From Verrucomicrobiales bacterium (GTDB lineage: Bacteria > Verrucomicrobiota > Verrucomicrobiia > Verrucomicrobiales > DEV007): DNA of 64,000 bases. The position numbers were made by a program, and so were the translations under genes. The stretch lies in contig PAAG01000059.1 in assembly GCA_002698785.1 (NCBI GenBank), positions 372,001 through 436,000 on the forward strand. The letters run 5' to 3'. Below the pieces are notes generated by a model. It saw nothing but the letters and a program-made list of their open reading frames with translations, did not search any database and was not told the DNA's origin. Below are positions 9,195 through 17,263 of this stretch, in pieces (the stretch's first letter is position 1; the number at the start of each line of letters is the position of its first letter).

Positions 9195-9314
9195 TAATTA
9201 CAAAACAAAACTCGAGAAACGTTCCAGACTTGAGATGTCGAAACAAGGGATTTTTCCCATTCTCCTCGAACACGGTGTGATAGAGTGCCGCCCCCGGGTC
9301 TCCAGGCACGCTAC

Positions 9315-10889
9315 ATGAAAACATTTCTCCGGTACAGCACCCTTCTTCTCTGCATCCTTTTTGGTCCTGCTGTGTTCTTCTGGATTCGCTCGCGGGAGAT
9401 GACCTTTCTGTATTGGTATCTCGCTTTCATGCCACTGGCTTGGATCTTTCTTTTCGTGCTCTGGCATCTCGCCTTTGGAAGAGCCCCCTTCCGCTCACGC
9501 CTGAAGCGATTCGCGATTTTCGTTGGCATTTACATCTCCCTTTGGATCGGGGCGAAAGCACTTCTCCGCTACGATGGATCAGCCTCGGGCTCTTCCTTTC
9601 CAAAATTCTCCTGGAGGTGGACCGGGCCGGAACAAGCACCCAAAATTGAGGCAATCGCTCCTGAAACTCAAAACATCGATCCCGAGCTACTTGAAGCTGC
9701 AGGGGATGCACCGAACTTCCTCGGGCCAAATCGAAACGGAATGTGGGACTCCGTGCCTTTCGGGACCGATTGGAAAACGAACCCACCGCAACTCATCTGG
9801 AGAAAACCTATGGGTCTGGCTTGGTCCAGCTTCGTGGTATCCGGGAACAAGGCCATCACTCAGGAGCAGAAAGGTGACGAGGAGCGCGTGACCTGCCTCG
9901 ACCTCTTCACCGGAAAAGAACTCTGGCACCATTCCGATCCTGAAACCCGACTGCTCCTCGTGCGAGCCGAAAACGAAGGTGCAGCGATGGGAGGGGATGG
10001 TCCCCGGAGCACTCCCAGAATCGATGACCAGAAAGTTTTCTCGGTCGGAGCAACAGGGAAAATCAATTGCCTCGACCTTGAAACGGGAAAACAGATCTGG
10101 AAAAAGGATCTCGTCGAGGATTTCAACTGCAGCATTCAGCGATGGGGATTTGCCAACTCTCCCCTCCTGCTCCCTGAGCAGGATGCTGTCGTGTTTCCCG
10201 GTGGCGACATCGACGGCCCAACCCTCATCAGCCTGTCTCGAGATAATGGAGACCTGAAATGGATCTTCGAAGCCGAGGGCGCCAGCTACAGCTCTCCCCG
10301 CCTCCTGACAATACTAGGCACGCCTCAGATCGTTTCCGTTAATCGTGAGTCACTGACCGGTGTGAATCCGGAAAACGGCGAACTTCTTTGGCGTTTTGAT
10401 TGGCCTGTACGATACCCAAAGGTGTGTCAGCCACTTCTGATTGGCGACGACCGCATATTGATCACTGCGAGCTACGGTGCCGGATCATTTCTCGTTCAAT
10501 TGGAGAATAATGACTCTACGTGGAAGGCATCGAAAGTGTGGAAATCGATCAAGTTGAAGACAAAGTTCAGCACCTGCGCAGTGCTGGACGGCTACGCCTA
10601 CGGACTCGATGAAGGGCGCCTCGCATGTCTCGACCTCAAAGACGGTAGCCGTGTATGGAAGGATCAAAAATACGGCTTTGGCCAGAATCTGCTTTTTAGC
10701 GATTGGCTCCTCATTCAAACCGAACCCGGACCCATTGTTCTTGGAAAACCAACGCCTGAAGGATTCACAGAAACCGCACGACTCGATGCTCTATCCACTA
10801 TGACGTGGAACGTCCCTACCATGGCTGGCCGCCTCCTCCTGACTCGAAACGAACGAGAAGCTGCCTGTTTTCTCCTTCCACCGCCCTGA
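9315..10889 (+). CDS. Membrane-anchored PQQ-like beta-propeller protein
   Basis: Three hydrophobic helices occupy about the first 85 residues, followed by a linker and a periplasmic propeller. Blade repeats are visible as CLDLFTGKELWHH, CLDLETGKQIWKK, VNPENGELLWRF and CLDLKDGSRVWKD, with the NFLGPNRNGMW entry seen in many planctomycete and verrucomicrobial PQQ-like proteins. No dehydrogenase active-site set is evident, so a binding or scaffold role is more likely than alcohol oxidation. The start at 9315 was chosen over an upstream GTG at 9285 because it begins the hydrophobic segment. It ends 5 nt from the convergent small gene at 10895. Confidence 0.8.
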   Translation: MKTFLRYSTLLLCILFGPAVFFWIRSREMTFLYWYLAFMPLAWIFLFVLWHLAFGRAPFRSRLKRFAIFVGIYISLWIGAKALLRYDGSASGSSFPKFSWRWTGPEQAPKIEAIAPETQNIDPELLEAAGDAPNFLGPNRNGMWDSVPFGTDWKTNPPQLIWRKPMGLAWSSFVVSGNKAITQEQKGDEERVTCLDLFTGKELWHHSDPETRLLLVRAENEGAAMGGDGPRSTPRIDDQKVFSVGATGKINCLDLETGKQIWKKDLVEDFNCSIQRWGFANSPLLLPEQDAVVFPGGDIDGPTLISLSRDNGDLKWIFEAEGASYSSPRLLTILGTPQIVSVNRESLTGVNPENGELLWRFDWPVRYPKVCQPLLIGDDRILITASYGAGSFLVQLENNDSTWKASKVWKSIKLKTKFSTCAVLDGYAYGLDEGRLACLDLKDGSRVWKDQKYGFGQNLLFSDWLLIQTEPGPIVLGKPTPEGFTETARLDALSTMTWNVPTMAGRLLLTRNEREAACFLLPPP

Positions 10890-10894
10890 GAAAA

Positions 10895-11152
10895 TCAGGA
10901 AAGCTTCTTCTGCAGAGCCGCAACATCTACACCGCGCTGCCCCAACTGATTCAGGAAAAGAGTCGCTTCACTGCCTTCCATCAGGAGCGACAGCGGCATC
11001 AATCCACCTTCCCCTACGGCAGTGGCTGCAGAGAATCCAATGAGCAACTGTGTAACAGTCTCTTTCCCGACCGTCTTCGTACGAGTAGTCAGAAACGCGA
11101 TTGCGTTCACGTTCACTATTTTGCCCTGTGGAGTAGAAATAAAATCGCTCAT
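10895..11152 (-). CDS. Small conserved-looking protein, last gene of the TolC/SecA/HlyD unit
   Basis: This 85-residue protein has no signal peptide and no family I can name. It begins FISTPQGKIVNVNAIAFL, has a central hydrophobic LLIGFSAATA, and ends in FLNQLGQRGVDVAALQKKL. The arrangement suggests a small alpha/beta domain with an amphipathic C-terminal helix. It follows the HlyD-like adaptor by 33 nt on the same strand, so co-transcription is likely, and it may be an accessory part of that unit. A TTG codon precedes the ATG at 11152. Its existence as a gene is supported by position and coherent protein composition only. Confidence 0.6.
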   Translation of the reverse strand: MSDFISTPQGKIVNVNAIAFLTTRTKTVGKETVTQLLIGFSAATAVGEGGLMPLSLLMEGSEATLFLNQLGQRGVDVAALQKKLS

Positions 11153-11185
11153 CAACTAGCTAAAAAATGGCGGGCCGTCTCTATA

Positions 11186-12052
11186 CTAGCCATCCACGGT
11201 ATCAGCAAATAAAACAATGGCGTGGGAACCGCTCAATAATCGCTGATCCTCGTTCTCAATTACCAACCGAGCTCGAATCGTCTCGCTCGACGGATCGATA
11301 GCAGGAGAAACGAACTCAATTTTTCCAGTCGTCTCGATCGCTGTGGCTCCGCGGTCCGCCGAAAGGCTGTTCTGCTGCAAAACCTTCACTGGCAATTCTT
11401 TCCCCACAACCAAGTGATCTACTAACGATGCCGGGACATGAACCACGAGCCGCAGCCTGTCAATTTTTGCTACCCTCACCAGCGGTTTACTTCCATGGGA
11501 ACTCCCCGAATCTGTGGCCGTCTCGGAAATCTCGCGATTAATTTCAAGAACGACTCCGTCAATGGGACTCCTGAGAATTCGCCGTTCGATCTGCGCTTGG
11601 ATTTCCTCTACCCGAAAACCCGCAATCTTCTTTTCCTCGTTGGCTATATTCAACTGGGCCTCGGCTTTCTTCACATCAGCCTCCGCCCGGGCTACCTCAC
11701 TGCTGTGCGCGGTTCCCTGATTCTTTAGTCGAGAAAGCTTCGCAAAGCGGTCTTTCGACACTTCGAGATCCGCATTTGCCACGACGATTGCCGACTCGCT
11801 CCGGGATTGCACTTCAGCAATCGCAAGTTGAGCCTCGAGCACACTGTTGTTCAGGCTGATCAGAGCCTGCCCTTCTTCTACAGAACTACCCTCTTCGACA
11901 AATATCTCACTGATGACTCCTGACTCCGAGGCGTTCATATCAATCGACCGGTAGGGCTCGAGATATCCAAGCACGCTCTTCGCAGTGGCATCCTGCGAAA
12001 AACCATACGTAGTCAGCGCGGACAATACCGCTATCAATAAACCGAACTTCAT
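11186..12052 (-). CDS. HlyD/RND-type periplasmic adaptor (membrane fusion protein)
   Basis: Periplasmic adaptors link an inner-membrane exporter to a TolC-type channel. The 288-residue protein has a signal peptide (about 1-20), a first half-lipoyl motif around SGVISEIFVEEGSSVEEGQ, a helical hairpin (about 70-155), the second half-lipoyl at RRILRSPIDGVVLEI, and a beta-barrel region with LRLVVHVPASLVDHL. There is no strong N-terminal membrane helix beyond the signal, so it may be soluble or weakly anchored. Its ATG overlaps the SecA-paralogue stop as ATGA, which implies translational coupling. No RND or ABC pump gene is adjacent, which is unusual for this family. Confidence 0.87.
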   Translation of the reverse strand: MKFGLLIAVLSALTTYGFSQDATAKSVLGYLEPYRSIDMNASESGVISEIFVEEGSSVEEGQALISLNNSVLEAQLAIAEVQSRSESAIVVANADLEVSKDRFAKLSRLKNQGTAHSSEVARAEADVKKAEAQLNIANEEKKIAGFRVEEIQAQIERRILRSPIDGVVLEINREISETATDSGSSHGSKPLVRVAKIDRLRLVVHVPASLVDHLVVGKELPVKVLQQNSLSADRGATAIETTGKIEFVSPAIDPSSETIRARLVIENEDQRLLSGSHAIVLFADTVDG

Positions 12053-14010
12053 CGGGCAAGGGATTCTTTCGTTTCTTCCAACCACTCGTCTCTTTCTGCC
12101 ATACGTAGACGCGTTTGGTAGCGCATACGTTCAACCTCGCTCTGCACTTTATCAAAGATTCGTTTCAACTGCCCAGGCAGCTCACCTGTCGAATCAGGCG
12201 TTTCGTCCTTCAGGCGTGCCTTCACATCTGGTGCGTACGTATCGAGCAGATAATCATCCGCAGATACGAACGACTGGGCCGAACCGGGTTGCCCCTGACG
12301 TGCTCCTCGACCGATGAGCTGTCGATCAATTCGAACAGATTCATTTCTCTCGACGGCGATGACGTGCAATCCACCTACATCCTTCGCGGTGGCTGACAAA
12401 TCGATGTGAGTTCCCCTCCCTGCCATATTCGTGGCAATAAGCACGCTTCCCTCCACACCAGCATGGGAGACAATTTCCTCCTCCTCCGCATCCTGCTTCG
12501 CTGTCAACACTCGATGCGGGACGCTCCTGGCCTGCAATTTTTCAGAAATCCTCTCACTGTCTCGAATTGTCCTGGTTCCGACAAGGATTGGCTGTCCAGT
12601 CTGATACCGCCTGACAATATCCTCGACAAGAGCGACATCCATGGACTCATGATCGACGAACACCCGCTCCGGCTCTATCACGCGACAGCTCGGCTTATGC
12701 AGCGGTATCGGCACGACAGGCATCTTGAAGAAACGCCAGAACTCACCTGCGCTCTCCGCACCCGTTCCCGTCAGTCCACAGATCATATTGTACAAAGCAT
12801 AGAAACGTTGCCTGGTGATACTGGCGGCAGAGTCAGATTCCGGCCGTATCTCCACCCCTTCTTTTGCTTCCACAGCCTGGTGCTGCCCCTCACGCCAACT
12901 TCGATCTTCGAAACGACGACCGGTGAATTCATCAACAATCACGACCTTGTCGTCCTCGACAACATATTGCTCGTCCCGATGAAAGAGGTAATCCGCTTTC
13001 AGAGCATTAATCACATAGACTTCCCACGGGCGCCGCAAATAGTCCCACGGGATGATCGAATCATCGTGAAAAATTTCTCTTCTCCCCTCAAGAGAGAGAT
13101 CGATTCGGCGTCGATTCCGATCCAGGGAAAAGTGCTCTCCTTCCACCAGCTTCCCTGCAAGCTCCCTGGCAGCAAAGAATGGTTTCTCAGAGGAATCTTC
13201 TTCCCTGGCCGCCTCACTGATCAGGAGCGGGCTCCCCGCCTCGTCAATGAGCACACTGTCCACTTCATCAATAATGGCAAATTCGAGCCCCCGCTGACAG
13301 ACATCCGGTTCCGGCATCTTCCTGTCGAGGATCGCATAGCGCAACTCTTCGCCCGGAGCTCCTCCCGGATGCCTCATGCGAGCCAACTGGTCCCGCATGT
13401 AATCAAACCCAAATTCGTAGCCGACCCCATACGTGATATCACAATGATAAGCATCGCGCTTTGCTTCCGGCGTCGATTCTTTTCCCTCGGGAAGAAGACC
13501 TATCGTTATTCCACAGTAATCAAAAATTGGTTTGGAAAACTCGAAGTCCCTTCGAGCGAGATACGCATTCACCGTCACCACATGCACGCCCTTTCCCGCT
13601 AAAGAAAAAACAAACGCTGGAAGACTGACCGCAAGGGTTTTCCCCTCACCTGTTGCCATCTCAGCCACACCACCTCGCACGAGCGCAAGCCCTCCCAGGA
13701 TCTGCTCATCATAATGAAAAAGCCCGGTTGTTCGACGAGACACTTCTCGCAATAGGGCAAACCCAGGCTCCACCACCTCATCGAGCGAAACGCCATCTAC
13801 CCTGACACAGCGCTGTAGATCTTGAACGTTGTTTCGAAGTTCATCGTCAGTGAAACCAGCAAGACGGGAAGCCGCAGCATTGATTGCGACCAACCTTTCA
13901 GAATCCGGTTTCGCCCCTGAACGCTTAAACAAGTGAGCTATCTTTTCCCGGACTCGGCTTTGGAGAAATGCGGAACGATCATATTGCCCCGTTAGACTCA
14001 CCGATGCCAT
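12049..14010 (-). CDS. Accessory SecA paralogue, truncated C-terminus
   Basis: SecA is the ATPase that drives proteins through SecYEG. The 653-residue product has the motor core: MATGEGKT (Walker A, about 118-125), DEVD at 248-251, the crosslinking domain ending in VINALKADYLF and VDEFTGR, CGLTGTGAES (about 411-420), TNMAGRGTHID and QLIGRGARQGQPG. It stops at about the first helix of the helical scaffold, so the scaffold, wing, two-helix finger and zinc tail of a roughly 900-residue SecA are missing. Motif substitutions (THID for TDI, GRGARQG for GRAGRQG) mark it as a divergent paralogue, not the housekeeping SecA. It lies 71 nt after the TolC-like gene. Confidence 0.9.
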   Translation of the reverse strand: MASVSLTGQYDRSAFLQSRVREKIAHLFKRSGAKPDSERLVAINAAASRLAGFTDDELRNNVQDLQRCVRVDGVSLDEVVEPGFALLREVSRRTTGLFHYDEQILGGLALVRGGVAEMATGEGKTLAVSLPAFVFSLAGKGVHVVTVNAYLARRDFEFSKPIFDYCGITIGLLPEGKESTPEAKRDAYHCDITYGVGYEFGFDYMRDQLARMRHPGGAPGEELRYAILDRKMPEPDVCQRGLEFAIIDEVDSVLIDEAGSPLLISEAAREEDSSEKPFFAARELAGKLVEGEHFSLDRNRRRIDLSLEGRREIFHDDSIIPWDYLRRPWEVYVINALKADYLFHRDEQYVVEDDKVVIVDEFTGRRFEDRSWREGQHQAVEAKEGVEIRPESDSAASITRQRFYALYNMICGLTGTGAESAGEFWRFFKMPVVPIPLHKPSCRVIEPERVFVDHESMDVALVEDIVRRYQTGQPILVGTRTIRDSERISEKLQARSVPHRVLTAKQDAEEEEIVSHAGVEGSVLIATNMAGRGTHIDLSATAKDVGGLHVIAVERNESVRIDRQLIGRGARQGQPGSAQSFVSADDYLLDTYAPDVKARLKDETPDSTGELPGQLKRIFDKVQSEVERMRYQTRLRMAERDEWLEETKESLAR

Positions 14011-14081
14011 GGCTTAACTTACATTCGCAGAAGCCATCTGTCTCTACCGGATTGAAAAGAACCCCCAAAGTAGATACCGCA

Positions 14082-16631
14082 TCAACGAGAAACTGGACGC
14101 GCACTAGCGGAAGGCGCAATCTCCAACGTCTGTTCGTAGGCGGGTTTTTCCTCACGAGAAATCTTTCTCGCCGTTGCCTCAGGCGCCGGGGAATCGACTC
14201 GCGCAGATGCAGGCACAACCGTTGCAGAAGGTTCTACATCAACAGCCGGCATTTCAGGCTCTTCTGATGAGATTGGCGCTGCCTCAGCGGAAGGCTCACC
14301 TGAAAAATTGAAAGAGACAAACTCAGCATCCCCCTCAGACTCAGAAGCAAACAATCCCGCATCCGCATCAGCTTCTACGAATGAAGCTTCGGCGTAGGAG
14401 ACAGAAGTAGACTCAGTCTTCGGCTTCGATGCAGCTTCAGGCTTTGCATTCTTCTTACCGAAAAGCCCTCTTGAACGTGAACGAGAAGGAGCCACGGCCA
14501 CCTCAGCAGTCGCATTTGACTCTACAAGTTCTTCCATAGTGAGGCTCGGAACCTCAGGGATCGGATCAGTGGATGGGCTTCCCGTAGGAATAGAATATCC
14601 GCTGTAATTCTTTTCACCCTTTCCTCCTGGATAAGCAGGCTTACTGATCTGCAGCCTTTCCACGTCCTCCGTCGGATGAGTATCATCAGTATCGCGGACT
14701 CGGTCAATGTCGACATTCTCGGTCTTCAGGAATGTTCCGCGTGCCTGCTGTAGCGAGGCAAAGGAAGCATTGTAAGAAACCACCGCATCAAGGAACATTT
14801 CCTCGGCGTTCTGATTTCGATCCATTGAATCCAAAATCAACTGCAACTGGGAAGCCGTCGTACGACCGCCTTCTTCTTCGGTGTCTACTTCAAGACGATC
14901 CTTCAACTGACGCAGCTCCTCGCGAGATGCCTGCAACGCAGCGTAACGCCCCTGCATGTCGCGGTAAGATGTCATCAACTCCCGGTAGGAAATCAATGCC
15001 TCAAGGAGGACAAGATCAATGGTAGCACGGAGCTTGTTTGCCTGCTGACGTAACTCAATCTCGCTACGCAGAAGCTGGGCACGGTCGGTGTCGTTATCCC
15101 AAGGCTGCTCAAATTGGAATCCGATCATGTATCCGGTCCCATCGCCAAACTGGTCGTTGAAAGCACTCCCAACTCCATCGCGAGGCTCAATATCAGAAAG
15201 CATAAGCTCGGCGACAAGGTTGAGTGTTGGCCACTTCTGATTCTTCTGAGCATCCCGACGCACCATAGCAGCACGGAGTTCATCGAACCCAGCCTGGATC
15301 TCGGGACGATTCCGGAGAGCGTCAGCAGCGACGGCCCTCAAATCATCAATAAAACGAGTCATGATCGGCGGCGTGCAGGGAACCATTTCTGCGTTAGACC
15401 CGATGTCCTGATCGGGATCGTTGATCAGGGCTCTCAGACGCTCCTCACTGTTCCTAACCGCCATCTCGGCGCGATTCAAAACCGACTTCCTCATAGCGAG
15501 GGAAGAGCGAGCCCGCAGAACTTCGCTCTGCAACGCATCCAGATCGGATCTCTGTTCGAGCTGATTCAAAATCCCATTGGTATCTTCCACCAGTTTCTCA
15601 TTCAGGAGATAATATGATCTCGCGTAGTAGAGGGACCAGTATGCCCGGTTCACCTCGACGAGGTGAGATTGCAACTGCCGCACAAACTCTGCCGACGCCA
15701 TACTCGCGTCGAACTTGGCCAGCTTGATACGCGACTGATTGTAGTGATATCCGCCTCCCTCAAGAAGCGGCTGAACGAAAGACAGAACAAACTCCGAAGA
15801 ACCCTGATTCTTCGGTGTCAGAAAGGTTGAGTTGTTTGTCAGCGTAGAAAAACGGTTTGAGAGCGAAACTTCACCTCCTGTAGCAATTTTCTTCCTCACA
15901 CCGCCCTCGATGTAATCCCCCTGCTCGATGAAGCGACGTGCACTGTTGCCAGTAGTGAGAGTAGAACCAATTGGCTCGTTTCTCCGATTCATGCGGGCAT
16001 CAATGTAAGTCGTGATGTCGAACTCACCATCAGCCTCTTGCATTCCAGTCTCACGAATCAAAGGCAGATCCCGGTAGACCTTAATCTGGTTGGAATGCTC
16101 CAGCGCTCGGCGATACACATCCTCAACAGACTGTTCAACAGATCTCTGATCTCCCCAGAGTGGTGCAGTTACCTGAGACTTCCAACTCGTAGGATACCCC
16201 TCCGGAACTCCTCCCATTGCAAGGATTCGTGCCCGACGCAGGTCGGGAGGATCCATACGATCGATTCTGCCCTCGTAGGCAGTGTAAATTTGTTCAATCA
16301 ACTCCTCGATGTCTTTCTGCGAAGAATTTTTGATCGTCTGATAGCCTGGAATTTCCGGATATCTCTCTACGGGATCGTTTTCACGCCCGGCAGCTCCTTC
16401 GCGCTGGTTTCTCACATGGGCAGACACCGTATCAGTCTCGCGATCCATGTAAACGTCGTGAACCTTGTCATTGTAGGTAGGTGGCGGACTCTTTGATTGC
16501 CCATCAAAATTCAGCAGGCGGCTGAACAAGCCCCGTCGCTCCTGATCGGTTTTCTCCTGCGATTGAACGGGCACAGCAAGCCCCACATAGAGGACCACAG
16601 CGACACCGGTAACACAGAAGAAATTTCTCAT
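14082..16631 (-). CDS. TolC-family outer-membrane channel protein with long disordered tail
   Basis: After a signal peptide (about 1-25) and a charged linker, roughly residues 150-600 show two repeats of the TolC fold. These are alternating strands and long helices such as SRIKLAKFDASMASAEFVRQL, AYWSLYYARSYYLLNEKLVED and LNRAEMAVRNSEERLRALI, with YMIGFQFEQPWDND starting the second barrel strand set. About 230 C-terminal residues are then Ser/Glu/Ala/Pro-rich and probably disordered. The start at 16631 places the signal peptide first; the frame is open to 16730. It is the first gene of the unit with the SecA paralogue and HlyD-like adaptor. TolC family membership is by helix pattern and context. 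Confidence 0.82.
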   Translation of the reverse strand: MRNFFCVTGVAVVLYVGLAVPVQSQEKTDQERRGLFSRLLNFDGQSKSPPPTYNDKVHDVYMDRETDTVSAHVRNQREGAAGRENDPVERYPEIPGYQTIKNSSQKDIEELIEQIYTAYEGRIDRMDPPDLRRARILAMGGVPEGYPTSWKSQVTAPLWGDQRSVEQSVEDVYRRALEHSNQIKVYRDLPLIRETGMQEADGEFDITTYIDARMNRRNEPIGSTLTTGNSARRFIEQGDYIEGGVRKKIATGGEVSLSNRFSTLTNNSTFLTPKNQGSSEFVLSFVQPLLEGGGYHYNQSRIKLAKFDASMASAEFVRQLQSHLVEVNRAYWSLYYARSYYLLNEKLVEDTNGILNQLEQRSDLDALQSEVLRARSSLAMRKSVLNRAEMAVRNSEERLRALINDPDQDIGSNAEMVPCTPPIMTRFIDDLRAVAADALRNRPEIQAGFDELRAAMVRRDAQKNQKWPTLNLVAELMLSDIEPRDGVGSAFNDQFGDGTGYMIGFQFEQPWDNDTDRAQLLRSEIELRQQANKLRATIDLVLLEALISYRELMTSYRDMQGRYAALQASREELRQLKDRLEVDTEEEGGRTTASQLQLILDSMDRNQNAEEMFLDAVVSYNASFASLQQARGTFLKTENVDIDRVRDTDDTHPTEDVERLQISKPAYPGGKGEKNYSGYSIPTGSPSTDPIPEVPSLTMEELVESNATAEVAVAPSRSRSRGLFGKKNAKPEAASKPKTESTSVSYAEASFVEADADAGLFASESEGDAEFVSFNFSGEPSAEAAPISSEEPEMPAVDVEPSATVVPASARVDSPAPEATARKISREEKPAYEQTLEIAPSASARPVSR

Positions 16632-16825
16632 TATTGATCGTTTGGAGAAGAGGGGTTTACCTGTTCTTGAAGACATAAATGTCTTGAGCGAATCAGTAGA
16701 TCCACTTCCACAACTCGTTTTCTGGCACAATCTTCCAAGGCGAGCAAATAGAAAAAGAGCGAATTTCCCGTATCTACCGATTGATAGTTAAGTACAATTA
16801 AAATTTAGAAATATTAGACACCCAT

Positions 16826-17263
16826 ATGAATTTTGAGACTCATACCGAAGAACTCAACGTCTCCACCCGTGGAAAAGGAACTTACGAGCTGACGTCGCAA
16901 CTCCGCTCTTTCCTTGACGAAACGGGAATTCAATCGGGTCAACTTACGGTGTTCGTGCGGCATACCAGCGCCAGCCTGGTCATCATGGAAAATGCAGACC
17001 CTGAAGCGCGAACAGACCTGCATTCATTTTTTGACCATCTCGTACCCGAAGACCTGCCCTACCTCGTTCACACCTATGAGGGACCAGATGACAGTCCCAG
17101 CCATCTCAGAATGGCGCTAACCCGAACCAGTGAAGTGATCCCCATTCACAACGGACGACTTGCACTTGGCACTTGGCAGGGAGTGTTCCTTTTCGAACAC
17201 AGAACCGCCGCCCATCATCGCAGAATCATCTTGTCGATTATAGGAACGAAAGACACCGACTAG
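16826..17263 (+). CDS. YjbQ family protein (UPF0047)
   Basis: The 145-residue protein has the full YjbQ pattern. It contains GQLTVFVRHTSASLVIMEN, ENADPEARTDL, DSPSHLRMAL, and GTWQGVFLFEHR followed by a terminal RRIILSIIG. E. coli YjbQ has weak thiamine-phosphate synthase activity and was reported as a secondary enzyme; the physiological role in other bacteria is unclear. The conserved His in the RHTSAS and SHL motifs are present. The stop codon shares a CTAG with the stop of the convergent GH/GT2 gene. The upstream 200 nt separate it from the divergently transcribed TolC-like gene. Confidence 0.9.
   Translation: MNFETHTEELNVSTRGKGTYELTSQLRSFLDETGIQSGQLTVFVRHTSASLVIMENADPEARTDLHSFFDHLVPEDLPYLVHTYEGPDDSPSHLRMALTRTSEVIPIHNGRLALGTWQGVFLFEHRTAAHHRRIILSIIGTKDTD

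Noticed and set aside
12406-13602. Open plus-strand frame of 398 codons
   Set aside because: It is antisense to the SecA paralogue; the composition is that of a shadow frame.
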